From: JACDCA01 sp040881785
Lineage (GTDB): Bacteria > Acidobacteriota > Vicinamibacteria > Vicinamibacterales > 2-12-FULL-66-21
Reading direction: 5' to 3'
NCBI GenBank assembly: GCA_040881785.1
Contig: JBBECO010000286.1
Location: 1 to 50,052, forward strand
DNA: 50,052 bases
The position numbers and the translations under genes are program-made. This document shows, piece by piece, positions 24,157 through 34,318 of this stretch (position 1 is the stretch's first letter; each line of letters begins with the position of its first letter). The notes under the pieces were generated by a model. The model was not told the origin of the DNA, made no database searches, and saw only the letters and a list, made by a program, of their open reading frames with translations.

Positions 24157-25074
24157 ATGCGCTCCCTCCGCTACCTCCACCTCGACGTCTTCACCTCCGT
24201 TCCCTTCCAGGGCAACCAACTGGCGGTCTTCCCCGACCCCGGAGACCTCTCAACCGAGACGATGCAGGCGATCGCGCGCGAGATGGCCTTCTCGGAATCG
24301 ACGTTCATCTTCCCGGCTGAAAAGGGTGGCGACATCCGCATGCGGATCTTCACGCCGGGCGAAGAGCTGCCGATGGCAGGCCACCCGACGATCGGGAGCA
24401 CCTTTGCGCTCGCGAACGAGGGGACGATCGCCCGCGGGCGCGAGCAGTTCGTCTTCGAGCTTGGCGTCGGACCGATTCCCGTGTCGCTCGAGTGGGACGT
24501 GAACGGACTGTCGTTCGCCTGGATGACGCAGCCGCTGCCGGAATTCGGCGCGGCGATCGAGGATCGCGCGGGCATCGCAGCCGCGATCGGCATCGAGGCT
24601 GGATCGCTGGCCGCGGGCCTGCCGGTGCAGGTCGTGTCCTGCGGCGTGCCGTTTCTTTTCGTCCCCATCGCCACGCGTGCGGCCGTGGACGCGGTGGCGA
24701 TCGACCGGCGCGCGCTGGCGCGATGCTGCGCGGCCGCCGGGGTCGACGAGCTGCCGGTGTTTCTGTTCACCGCGGAGCGCAGCCCCTCGGACGACGCGAC
24801 CGTCTACAGCCGGATGCTCGCGCCGGGTTTCGGGATTGTGGAGGATCCGGCGACCGGCGGCGCCAGTGGTCCCCTCGGCTCCTACCTCCTCCACCACCGC
24901 GTCGTCCCGGTGGACGTGGCAGGCGCCATCCTGAGTCTTCAGGGAGTTGCGATGGGACGCCCGAGCCGCATCCACATCGCGATCGACGGCGAGCCCGATC
25001 GGATCACGCGCGTCCGGGTCGGCGGGCAGTCGGTGCTCGTCGGCCGCGGGGAACTGACGCTCGCTGCATCCTGA
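24157..25074 (+). CDS. PhzF-family isomerase/epimerase
   Basis: A 305-residue member of the PhzF family (two diaminopimelate-epimerase-like halves). Visible are LHLDVFTSVPFQGNQLAVFP, the active-site glutamate in MAFSESTFIF (about residue 47), FTPGEELPMAGHPTIGSTFAL in the first half, and ARMLAPGFGIVEDPATGGASGPLGSYL-type segment SRMLAPGFGIVEDPATGG in the second. True PhzF isomerises a phenazine precursor; no phenazine genes are nearby, so the natural substrate is unknown. Confidence 0.9.
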   Translation: MRSLRYLHLDVFTSVPFQGNQLAVFPDPGDLSTETMQAIAREMAFSESTFIFPAEKGGDIRMRIFTPGEELPMAGHPTIGSTFALANEGTIARGREQFVFELGVGPIPVSLEWDVNGLSFAWMTQPLPEFGAAIEDRAGIAAAIGIEAGSLAAGLPVQVVSCGVPFLFVPIATRAAVDAVAIDRRALARCCAAAGVDELPVFLFTAERSPSDDATVYSRMLAPGFGIVEDPATGGASGPLGSYLLHHRVVPVDVAGAILSLQGVAMGRPSRIHIAIDGEPDRITRVRVGGQSVLVGRGELTLAAS

Positions 25075-25083
25075 CTAGCGTCA

Positions 25084-25111
25084 GATGGAAAATGGTAAAC
25101 ATCTCCCATCC
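25084..25111. repeat. low-complexity A/G-rich repeat (gatggaaaatggtaaa) after PhzF
   Basis: The sequence gatggaaaatggtaaac followed by atctcccat resembles the run at 35439-35470, sharing ggaaaatgg and gatggtaaa. It lies in the convergent gap between PhzF and a membrane-protein gene. Confidence 0.55.
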
Positions 25112-25138
25112 AAGCCGCACTGTTCAGACGGCTTGGCG

Positions 25139-25426
25139 TTACTCGGTCTGGATCTCGACGCCGCCCACCATGGCGGCGAAGAGGTTGTACAACGCGGCGC
25201 CGATCACGCCGCCGATGAACCCCAGCACGCCGTAGAAAATCGGCAGCACGATGACGGCGCCGACGCCGAGCACCGGTCCCAGGATCGCGCTCTCGGTGGT
25301 GTCGGCCAGGCCGGCGCCGAGCACCGAGAACAGCGCGATGCCGATCCCGAACAACAGACCCATGGCGGCCGTGATGGCGCCGTACATCTTGCCGACCGAA
25401 ACGACGCCGATGCTCTTCACGACCAT
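25139..25426 (-). CDS. small membrane protein of unknown function
   Basis: A 95-residue protein starting MVVKSIGVVSVGKMYGAITAAMGLLFG, with two long hydrophobic segments (residues 15-40 and 50-80) and a C-terminal GAALYNLFAAMVGGVEIQTE. The layout (a short N-terminal strand, S-V-G/A-K motif, two helices, a Y-N-x-x-A motif) recalls DUF3566-type membrane proteins but this is only a resemblance. AGGAG lies upstream of the ATG at normal spacing. Confidence 0.7.
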   Translation of the reverse strand: MVVKSIGVVSVGKMYGAITAAMGLLFGIGIALFSVLGAGLADTTESAILGPVLGVGAVIVLPIFYGVLGFIGGVIGAALYNLFAAMVGGVEIQTE

Positions 25427-25526
25427 GCGTTACTTCGCTCCTGTGTGGACGAGCGTCTTCCGGCGCTCGCGCGTGTCGATCTGCGACGCCGTGATGATCA
25501 CGGAGCCGCCGTGTTGAACCGTGGCC

Positions 25527-27713
<2,187 letters not shown>

Positions 27714-27810
27714 GTGCGATGTCCTTTCGTCCTGCAAGGGAGCCATTATGCGCAGCCACCGGAACCGAGTTCAACAGAAAAGAGCGGTCCAGCTTCGAAA
27801 TTCTGTTCTA

Positions 27811-27816
27811 TATACT
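27811..27816 (+). promoter_or_regulatory. -10 hexamer TATACT seven bases before the padR start
   Basis: TATACT sits in an unusually A+T-rich stretch (ttctatatacttaac) and ends 7 nt before the GTG at 27824. No ribosome site lies between. The transcript would start at the GTG. PadR proteins often repress their own gene, and the A+T-rich stretch is a candidate operator. Confidence 0.45.
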
Positions 27817-27823
27817 TAACAAC

Positions 27824-28171
27824 GTGAAACAAATTCAGGACTACTACGCACCCCTGATCGGCGAGTTCGAACAGGTCGTACTCCTTTCCCTGCTACGACT
27901 TGGGAACGGAACCTTCGGCGCCGCCATCCGCCGCGACATCCAGGCGCGCATCGGCCGCGAGCTCCCCGTCAGCGTCGTCTACGTCACCCTGCAGCGGATG
28001 GAGAAGAAGGGATTCGTGAAGTCGTACGTGGGCGAGCCCACCAGGGAGCGCGGGGGCCGGCGGCGGCGCCACTATCTGATCGACACGCCGGGGGAACACG
28101 CCCTCGGACGGTCGTACCGCGCGCTCAGAACGATGGCCGAAGGGCTCGACGAAATGCTCGAGCAACTCTGA
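27824..28171 (+). CDS. PadR-family transcriptional regulator
   Basis: A 115-residue winged-helix repressor starting at GTG: MKQIQDYYAPLIGEFEQVVL, LSLLRLGNGTFGAAIRRDIQ, then the recognition helix region RELPVSVVYVTLQRMEKKGF and wing GEPTRERGGRRRRHYLIDTPGE. This matches PadR (PF03551). The C-terminal helix LRTMAEGLDEMLEQL would form the dimer. The longer upstream frame overlaps glnN and has no support. It is divergent from glnN and its stop is 2 nt from that of the convergent cyanophycinase gene. Confidence 0.88.
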   Translation: MKQIQDYYAPLIGEFEQVVLLSLLRLGNGTFGAAIRRDIQARIGRELPVSVVYVTLQRMEKKGFVKSYVGEPTRERGGRRRRHYLIDTPGEHALGRSYRALRTMAEGLDEMLEQL

Positions 28172-28173
28172 CC

Positions 28174-28965
28174 CTATTTCACGTCAATCGTCATTCCCTG
28201 CCGGAGCACCGACGTGACGATGCCAGTGCCGGCCACCGAGCCTTCCGGCGTGTTCTCCACCTTCGCACCGCGCGAATCGAAGACCACGACAGCGCTGCGC
28301 CCGACGACGTCGATCCGGCCTTCGTGCACGATCGCCGCGGTTCCCTCGTCGATGCCGACGCCGATCAGGCCTGGATGGTCGAGCACCGCACTCAAGAGCC
28401 GGTTGTTCCGCTGCCGCCTGAGGAAGTGCTGGTCGAAGATGCCCGCCGTCCAGAGGCCCAGCCCTTTCGCAAGCATGGTCTTCCCGGCGGTCAGCGACTG
28501 GAGGTCCGCTTCGCCGGTGATCATCAGGCCGGACAGCACGGCGGCCCCCGCGCTGGTGCCGCCCACGACCACGCCCGCCTTGTGCCTCGCGCGGATCACA
28601 TCGTCCAGCCCGGTCCCGGCGATGGCCTTCATGAACCGGTTCTGGTCGCCGCCCGGCATCCAGATCAGCGTGGCGGCCTCGATCGCCGCCTTCGCGCCGG
28701 GGTCCTTGAAATCCACCTTCCGCGCGTCCTTCGCGCCGGCCGAGAGCCACATTTTCACCGAGCTGTCACCGGCATTCGCGACGGCGGACGACTGCGGCAG
28801 CACCACGACCACGGCGTTGCTGCCCCCGGCGAGCTCCAGCGTCCGCTGGACGATGGCGTCGGTCGTCCCGCCGCCGCCCACCGCGACGATGGCGCCGGGC
28901 GTTTGGGCCGACAGAGCGCCCGTCATGAATACGCCGATCAGGACAATGCGCAGAAGTGTGGACAT
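28174..28965 (-). CDS. cyanophycinase-like serine peptidase (family S51)
   Basis: A 263-residue protein with a signal peptide (MSTLLRIVLIGVFMTGALSA). The S51 nucleophile elbow GGTSAGAAVLSG gives Ser138; PGGDQNRFM and FLRRQRNNRLL, with a nearby His in DQHF, are also typical of cyanophycinase. Family members cut the beta-Asp-Arg bonds of cyanophycin or isoaspartyl dipeptides. Being exported, it may degrade external polymer. No cyanophycin synthetase is seen in the window. Confidence 0.88.
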   Translation of the reverse strand: MSTLLRIVLIGVFMTGALSAQTPGAIVAVGGGGTTDAIVQRTLELAGGSNAVVVVLPQSSAVANAGDSSVKMWLSAGAKDARKVDFKDPGAKAAIEAATLIWMPGGDQNRFMKAIAGTGLDDVIRARHKAGVVVGGTSAGAAVLSGLMITGEADLQSLTAGKTMLAKGLGLWTAGIFDQHFLRRQRNNRLLSAVLDHPGLIGVGIDEGTAAIVHEGRIDVVGRSAVVVFDSRGAKVENTPEGSVAGTGIVTSVLRQGMTIDVK

Positions 28966-29002
28966 GGTCCGCGAATTCTACCGCGGCCCTACGACGGCGG
29001 GA

Positions 29003-29072
29003 CGCCCGGCCTGAAGGCCGGGCCTACGTGACCGGGTGTGACTCCTCGTAGGCCCGACCTTCAGGTCGGGCG
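29003..29072. repeat. inverted pair of palindromic repeats, one GGCC and one GACC variant
   Basis: Copies at 29003-29027 (core gcccggcctgaaggccgggc) and 29048-29072 (core gcccgaccttcaggtcgggc) face each other 20 nt apart in the gap between the cyanophycinase and aldo/keto reductase genes. This is the same paired inverted layout as in odhB (24-97). Confidence 0.88.
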
Positions 29073-29086
29073 TTCGACCGCTCCGG

Positions 29087-30064
29087 TCAATGGCCCAGCA
29101 CGCGGTGCGGCACGTACGGCTCCTCGAGCCGCTGCGCTTCTTCGTCCGTCAGCGTGATCTTCAGCCCCTCGACCGCCTCGTCCAACTGGTACATCTTCGA
29201 CGCGCCGATGATCGGCGCGCTGATGCCCGGCTGCCGAAGGATCCAGGCGAGCGCGATCTGCGACGGCTTGACGCCCTTCTCGCGCGCGACCTCGGCGCAG
29301 CGGTCCGCCACCGTGAAATCCTCCGGCGCATAGTACAGCCCGTGGCCGAAGGTGTCGGTCTTTCCGCGCGGCGTGTCGGCGTCGGTCGCGCTGCGGCGGT
29401 TTCCGGCCAGGAAGCCGCGCGCCAGCGGACTCCAGGGGATCACGCCGATCCCTTCCTCGCGGCAGAGCGGCAGCATCTCGCGCTCCTCTTCCCGATAGAC
29501 CAGGTTGTAGTGGTTCTGCATCGAGACGAAGCGCGTGAGCCCGAGCTGGTCCGCCACGTAGAGCGCCTTCGCGAATTGCCAGGACATCATGCTCGACGCG
29601 CCGATGTATCTGACCTTGCCTGATTTGACGATGTCGTGGAGCGCGGTGAGCATCTCCTCGAGCGGCGTGTCGGGGTCCCATCGGTGAATCTGATACAGGT
29701 CGATGTAATCGGTGCCAAGACGACGCAGCGAGTTGTCCACGGCGCTCATCAGGTGCTTGCGGGACAGGCCGCGGTCGTTCGGGTCATCGCTCATCGGATA
29801 GAAGACCTTGGTCGCGATGACGACCTTGTCGCGCGTGGCGAAGTCGCGCAGCGCGCGTCCGGTCACTTCCTCGGACGCGCCGAGCGAATACATGTCGGCG
29901 GTGTCGAAGAAGTTGATGCCGTGTTCGAGCGCCCGCTGGACGAACGGGCGCGAGGTCTCCTCGTCCAGCACCCACGGCCGCCACTTCGGGGTGCCGTACG
30001 TCATCATCCCGAGACAGATCCTCGACACCTTCAGACCCGTGCGGCCGAGCGTGATGTATTCCAT
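29087..30064 (-). CDS. aldo/keto reductase
   Basis: A 325-residue NADP(H)-dependent oxidoreductase with the AKR barrel: MEYITLGRTGLKVSRICLGM, NFFDTADMYSLGASEEVTGRAL with catalytic Asp and Tyr, VVIATKVF with the Lys, and IDLYQIHRWDPDTPLEEML with the His. The C-terminal cofactor segment reads ISAPIIGASKMYQLDEAVEG. Close family members include YajO-like reductases. Substrate unknown. The start has TAAGAT six bases upstream and is divergent from dinB with 36 nt between. Confidence 0.92.
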   Translation of the reverse strand: MEYITLGRTGLKVSRICLGMMTYGTPKWRPWVLDEETSRPFVQRALEHGINFFDTADMYSLGASEEVTGRALRDFATRDKVVIATKVFYPMSDDPNDRGLSRKHLMSAVDNSLRRLGTDYIDLYQIHRWDPDTPLEEMLTALHDIVKSGKVRYIGASSMMSWQFAKALYVADQLGLTRFVSMQNHYNLVYREEEREMLPLCREEGIGVIPWSPLARGFLAGNRRSATDADTPRGKTDTFGHGLYYAPEDFTVADRCAEVAREKGVKPSQIALAWILRQPGISAPIIGASKMYQLDEAVEGLKITLTDEEAQRLEEPYVPHRVLGH

Positions 30065-30100
30065 TCCCGAATCTTATCGTTCTGCGCGAAGATATAGCGA

Positions 30101-31192
30101 ATGTCCGCGGTCCGCCGCATCCTGCACATCGACATGGACGCCTTCTACGCGTCGGTCGAGCAGCGCGACAACCCGTCGCTGAAGGGAAAGCCGGTCGCGG
30201 TCGGCGGGAGCCCCGGCGGACGCGGCGTGGTCGCCGCCGCCAGTTACGAGGCGCGCGCGTTCGGCGTCCGCTCCGCGATTCCCATGGCCCGCGCCGTCCG
30301 CCTCTGCCCCCACCTCGTCATCGTCCGGCCCGACTTCTCGAAGTACAAGGCGGCGTCCGAGACCGTCTTCGCGATCTTCCGCTCGGTGACGCCGCTGGTG
30401 GAGCCGCTGTCGCTCGACGAGGCCTACCTCGACGTCACGCAGAACGCGTGGGGAGAAACGCTCGGACGGTCCGTGGCCGAGCGGTTGAAGCGGGAGATCC
30501 AGGCGGCGACCGGACTCACGGCATCGGCCGGCGTGGCCCCGAACAAGTTCCTGGCGAAGATCGCGTCGGCGTGGAAGAAGCCGGACGGGCTGACCGTCAT
30601 CGCGCCCGAGCGGGTCGAGAAGTTCCTGCAGGGCCTGCCGGTCGATGCCCTCTGGGGCGTGGGCCCGGTGACGGCCGCGCGGCTGCGCGAGCGGGGGATC
30701 GAGAAACTCGTGGACGTCCGCACCGCGGATCCCGCGGTGCTGCACGACGCGGTGGGGAGCGGCGCCGACTGGCTGCGCCAGCTCGCGGAGGGGATCGACG
30801 ATCGGGACGTCGAGCCGGAGAGCGAGCGCAAGTCCGCCGGCAGCGAGAACACGTTTGCCAGCGATCTCACCGACCTCAACGAGATCCGGCGCGAGATCGA
30901 CGAGATGGCGCGTAACAACGCCGGATGGCTGGAGAAAAACGGGCTGCTCTGCCGGACGGTCACGATCAAGGTCCGCTACTCGGACTTCACGACCATCACC
31001 CGCAGCCAGACGGCCGCACCGACGCACGACCCGGAAGACATCGCGCGCCGCGCCGTGGCACTGCTCGCGAAAACCGAGGCCGGCACGCGTCCCGTGCGCC
31101 TGTTGGGGGTCAGCATGCACAATTTGCTGGATCCGGAGGAGATCGAAGAGCCGGAGCTCCCGCTCTTCGATGCGCTGGAGGACAACTCGTAG
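30101..31192 (+). CDS. dinB: DNA polymerase IV (Y-family, translesion)
   Basis: A 363-residue Y-family polymerase, error-prone, copying past damaged bases. Motifs: ILHIDMDAFYASVEQRD (Asp11, Asp13), SLDEAYLDVT with Asp106 and Glu107, the helix-hairpin-helix region LWGVGPVTAARLRERGI, and a little-finger domain. The C-terminus ELPLFDAL fits a sliding-clamp-binding motif. The stop codon TAG (31190-31192) is part of a palindromic repeat copy (31189-31213) that abuts the gene. No LexA box is recognised upstream in the 36-nt gap. Confidence 0.95.
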   Translation: MSAVRRILHIDMDAFYASVEQRDNPSLKGKPVAVGGSPGGRGVVAAASYEARAFGVRSAIPMARAVRLCPHLVIVRPDFSKYKAASETVFAIFRSVTPLVEPLSLDEAYLDVTQNAWGETLGRSVAERLKREIQAATGLTASAGVAPNKFLAKIASAWKKPDGLTVIAPERVEKFLQGLPVDALWGVGPVTAARLRERGIEKLVDVRTADPAVLHDAVGSGADWLRQLAEGIDDRDVEPESERKSAGSENTFASDLTDLNEIRREIDEMARNNAGWLEKNGLLCRTVTIKVRYSDFTTITRSQTAAPTHDPEDIARRAVALLAKTEAGTRPVRLLGVSMHNLLDPEEIEEPELPLFDALEDNS

Positions 31193-31213
31193 GCCCGACC
31201 TTCAGGTCGGGCG
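31189..31213. repeat. palindromic repeat supplying the dinB stop codon
   Basis: A full copy (gtag tail then core gcccgaccttcaggtcgggc at 31193-31212). Its TAG is the stop codon of dinB. Confidence 0.9.
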
Positions 31214-31234
31214 CGCGGCGGTGCGGCGGTGCCT

Positions 31235-31271
31235 AAAAAAACAGCCGCACCCAAATCCAGGATGCGGCTGT
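31235..31271 (-). terminator. intrinsic terminator for the minus strand (NYN gene)
   Basis: On the minus strand acagccgca (31271-31263) pairs with tgcggctgt (31249-31241) around a 13-nt loop and is followed by seven T residues (31241-31235). It lies about 100 nt downstream of the NYN-gene stop, with the repeat cluster in between. On the plus strand no T-run follows, so it does not terminate dinB. Confidence 0.8.
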
Positions 31272-31280
31272 TCGGTGTGC

Positions 31281-31374
31281 GCCCGACCTGAAGGTCGGGC
31301 CTACGAGGTCGGGCCTCGAGGTCGGGCCTACGAGGTCGGGACTACAACGTCGGGGCCGACAAGGTCGGGCCTAC
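31281..31374. repeat. cluster of one full and several half palindromic repeats
   Basis: A full copy (core at 31281-31300, ctac tail to 31304) is followed by half copies of the gaggtcgggcctac type up to 31374. The last half copy supplies TAG, the stop codon of the minus-strand NYN gene (31371-31373). Half copies may be products of recombination or replication slippage. Confidence 0.85.
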
Positions 31375-32894
31375 TCTGTCTTCTTCTTCGCCTTCGCGGC
31401 TCGCGGCGCCTTCGGGGCGGCGGCCTTCTTCACGCGCGGAGTCTTGGCGGCCTTCGGTTCCTTCGGCGCCTTGGCCGCGCGGGTGCCGCGGCCGCGGCCC
31501 TTCTTCGGCTCCCCCGCCTGCGCCCCGGCGGGGACTTCCTCGCCGGTCTGCTCGCCTTCGAGCACCTGCGGCGTTTCCATCTCCTGCACGACGTCCCCTT
31601 CGACGATTTCCGCCTGCGGAGGCCTCACGGGTTCGATCCGGTCGGCTTCGTGGATGTCGGGGATGTCATCACCGGGCTGCCACGGCCTCGGCGCGCGCGG
31701 AGCGGCCGGCGCGTCCACCATCGTGCCATCGGCGGCCGGCGTCTGCATCACGTTCCCCTGGAACAGCCGCATGACGCCCTGGCGATCCCGCTCGATCCTG
31801 AACAGCCCCTCGCGCTGCGCCGCGCGGAACATGTCCATGATGCTGTTGAAGCCGAACTTCCGCTCGTCGAACGTCGAATCGACGTTCCGCATGTACTGCT
31901 TCGCCTGCCGCACGTACATCGGCCAGCGCGGCGGATTCGGCGCGATCTGGAACAGCCGGCGGATCTCGGCGACCGCTTCCGCGGCACGGGGCTCCTGTAC
32001 GGGTTGTGCGGGCTTGGCGTGATGCTCGCCACGGCCGCGGCCGTGATCCGGCTTCGGCGCCGGCGCCGCCTGCGGCTCGCGCGCCTCGTCGGCCGGAACG
32101 GAGCCTGCCGCCTCGCCGGTCTCGGTCAGCTCGACGACGACGTTGCGCCCCATCTCGCGGACGCTGACGTGCCCAGCGGCGGCCAGCTTGTCGGCGAAGT
32201 CGCGGAAGCTGCTGACGCCATACGTTCGTTCCGAGAACGTCGAGTCGAGCTGCAGCAGCGTGCTCTTGAGCAGCCCGAGCTGCGGCGACACCTCGCGATC
32301 GCTGAGGATCTTCAGCGCGCGCCGCACGAGCGGCACGACCTGCTCGATCGGGGCCTGCGCCATGGCGGCGCCGCCCTGCCGGCCGCCGCGCTCGCCGCCG
32401 GCACGCCGTCCGCCGCCGCCGCCGCCGCCGATCAGGTTCTCGTAGGCAATGAACTCGTGGCAGTTGCGCTGCATCACGAAGCTCGTGAACGAGCGGCCGC
32501 CGACCACGAAGATCTGCTTGTCGTACTGTTTCAGCTTCTCGACGAGCGTGATGAAGTCGCTGTCGCCGCCGACGATGACGTACGCGTTGATGTGGGGATG
32601 GGTGAAGGCCATCTCCAGCGCATCGAGCGCGAGGTTGATGTCGGCGCCGTTCTTGTCGCCGCCGGGCGTGAGGTTGCGCTGCACCAGCTTCGTCGCGTGC
32701 TGCGTGAGCGCGCGGCTGTAGTCGCCGCCGCGCGACCAGTCGCTGTAGGCGATCTTCGAGACGACGTCGCCGCGCTCCCGGAGCGCCTCGAGCACGACGC
32801 CGATGTCGAACTGTGTGTTGAGTGTGTTCTTGACGCCGATCTCGATGTTGTCGAAATCGATGAAAACCGCGATCTTGAGGCGTGTGTCTGCCAA
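31371..32894 (-). CDS. NYN-domain ribonuclease-like protein with two OST-HTH/LOTUS domains and a basic tail
   Basis: A 507-residue protein. Residues 1-150 are a NYN (LabA/DUF88, PIN-like) domain with acidic sites in FIDFDN, NGADINLALDAL and IVGGDSDF. A Gly/Arg linker is followed by two LOTUS/OST-HTH domains, at about 185-255 (VVPLVRRALKILSDRE ... LDSTFSERTYGVSSFRDF) and about 305-375 (FDERKFGFNSIMDMFRAAQ). The last 60 residues are Lys/Ala/Pro-rich (KAAKTPRVKKAAAPKAPRAA), like histone H1 tails, and would bind nucleic acid. NYN domains are metal-dependent RNases and LOTUS domains bind RNA, so RNA processing or decay is likely. The start at 32894 is ATG. Confidence 0.9.
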   Translation of the reverse strand: MADTRLKIAVFIDFDNIEIGVKNTLNTQFDIGVVLEALRERGDVVSKIAYSDWSRGGDYSRALTQHATKLVQRNLTPGGDKNGADINLALDALEMAFTHPHINAYVIVGGDSDFITLVEKLKQYDKQIFVVGGRSFTSFVMQRNCHEFIAYENLIGGGGGGGRRAGGERGGRQGGAAMAQAPIEQVVPLVRRALKILSDREVSPQLGLLKSTLLQLDSTFSERTYGVSSFRDFADKLAAAGHVSVREMGRNVVVELTETGEAAGSVPADEAREPQAAPAPKPDHGRGRGEHHAKPAQPVQEPRAAEAVAEIRRLFQIAPNPPRWPMYVRQAKQYMRNVDSTFDERKFGFNSIMDMFRAAQREGLFRIERDRQGVMRLFQGNVMQTPAADGTMVDAPAAPRAPRPWQPGDDIPDIHEADRIEPVRPPQAEIVEGDVVQEMETPQVLEGEQTGEEVPAGAQAGEPKKGRGRGTRAAKAPKEPKAAKTPRVKKAAAPKAPRAAKAKKKTE

Positions 32895-32934
32895 AACGTG
32901 CTCTGTCCTTCTGTAGTTGATCCGTGCGGGGCTT

Positions 32935-32976
32935 CCCGCCTGGCGGGTCTACGTGGCGCCGGCGAATCCTCGCCGG
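32935..32976. repeat. two short palindromes related in layout to the main repeat
   Basis: cccgcctggcgggtctac at 32935-32952 has a stem of cccgcc/ggcggg type and a tctac tail, like the main repeat's ctac tail. It is followed by ccggcga-atcc-tcgccgg (32959-32976). Both lie upstream of the NYN gene in the 157-nt gap, which holds no gene. Confidence 0.5.
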
Positions 32977-33051
32977 GGCCGTGCCGCCTGCTGCCGGGTG
33001 GGGGGTCCACCGGGCGCAGAATCAATTATGACTCTTTTTTGCGCCCGGCGC

Positions 33052-34299
33052 TTACTTTGCCCGTACGTCGTAGGCGTAGATGGTGTCCTGGTCCCTCAGG
33101 ATGAGGTGGCCGTTGGCGACGATCGGATGGCTCCAGGTGGGGCTCGAACCGGCGCGGATCTGGAAACGGCCATGCTCCCGGTATCCCGCGGGATTGGCTT
33201 CGGCCAGGCCCACGACGCCACGCTCGCTGAACAGGTAGAGCCGCTCGTCGGCGAAGATCATCGAGCCCTTGCCGACACTGCGGTCCTTCCACGCCACCTC
33301 GCCGGTGTCGAACGTCATGGCCGTGAGAATCGCGCTCGAGAAGCCGTACAGGTGGTCGCCGATCAGAATCGAGCTCGCGTGATGGTTCCGCATCTCGTTG
33401 GTGAAATAGACCTCGCGCGCGTCGATCGACTTTCCGCTCGGCGCCAGCTCCAGCAGCGCCGCCCCGGTGCCGTAGTCGGAGGACAGGAACACGCGGTTGC
33501 CGCGGACGATGGGCGTCGCGATATTGGCCGTGCGGTTCGAGACGCGGCTGTAGCTCCAGAGCTGCCGGCCGTCGCGCGTATCGACGCCGAGCGCGCGCTC
33601 GGCGGTGAAGTAAATCGCCTGCGGGATGCCGCCCACCGTCTGCAGGACGGCCGACGAGTACCCGGACTCGTCGTTTCCACTGCGCCACAGCTCCGAGCCG
33701 TCCGTTTTCTTCAGCGCCACGATCGACGCGCCCCGTCCACCCGCGTTCACGAGGATCCGGTCGCTCAGCACGAGCGGCGACTCGCTGAGGCCCCACTGGA
33801 TGTTGCGGCCGCCGAACTTCTGGAGCACGTTCACGGACCACGCGACCGTCCCGGAGGCCGCGTCGAGCGATACGAGATCGCCGCTCGCCCCGAGCGTGTA
33901 GAGCTGCGTGCCGTCCACGACCGGTGTGCCGCGGGGACCGTCCCCCCGGTCGTTGCTGAACCGCCGCCCGCTCGCGCGCTCCCAGATCTTCTTCCCGGTC
34001 GCGGCGTCGAAGGCCATCACGTATTCCGTCCCGTCGCGGGCGCCCATCGTGTAGAGACGGCCGTGGGCGGCGGAAAACGATGAATAGCCCTCGCCCGCGC
34101 CATCGGCCTTCCACACGAGCGGCGGGCCAGCGCTGGGCCAGCTCTTGAGCAGCCCCTTCTCCGCCGAGATCCCGTCGCGGTTCTTCCCGCGCCACTGGGG
34201 CCAGTCGTCGAGCCCGCGGTTCGAAACCACTGTCGACAGGGACAGGATGGCCAGGGCCGTGATGGACGACAGCAGGAGCGCGGATCGTTCGTGTTTCAT
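33052..34299 (-). CDS. secreted PQQ-like beta-propeller protein
   Basis: A 415-residue protein with an N-terminal signal or anchor (residues 8-27, hydrophobic) and the start WPQWRGKNRDGISAEKGL typical of this group. Propeller blades repeat the GK.(I/L)W motif (TGKKIWERAS, SGTVAWSVN, DGSELWRSG, DGRQLWSYS, TGEVAWKD). No catalytic motif is seen. It is the third such protein in the window. It is followed after 19 nt upstream by the cyclophilin gene in the same direction (start of this gene 34299, stop of the cyclophilin gene 34319), so they may be co-transcribed. Confidence 0.85.
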   Translation of the reverse strand: MKHERSALLLSSITALAILSLSTVVSNRGLDDWPQWRGKNRDGISAEKGLLKSWPSAGPPLVWKADGAGEGYSSFSAAHGRLYTMGARDGTEYVMAFDAATGKKIWERASGRRFSNDRGDGPRGTPVVDGTQLYTLGASGDLVSLDAASGTVAWSVNVLQKFGGRNIQWGLSESPLVLSDRILVNAGGRGASIVALKKTDGSELWRSGNDESGYSSAVLQTVGGIPQAIYFTAERALGVDTRDGRQLWSYSRVSNRTANIATPIVRGNRVFLSSDYGTGAALLELAPSGKSIDAREVYFTNEMRNHHASSILIGDHLYGFSSAILTAMTFDTGEVAWKDRSVGKGSMIFADERLYLFSERGVVGLAEANPAGYREHGRFQIRAGSSPTWSHPIVANGHLILRDQDTIYAYDVRAK

Positions 34300-34318
34300 G
34301 ACTTCCCTAGACGCGGAT

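Noticed and set aside
31281..31374. CRISPR array
   Set aside because: The repeated units are palindromic half copies with irregular, very short gaps; there are no spacers of constant length and no cas genes.
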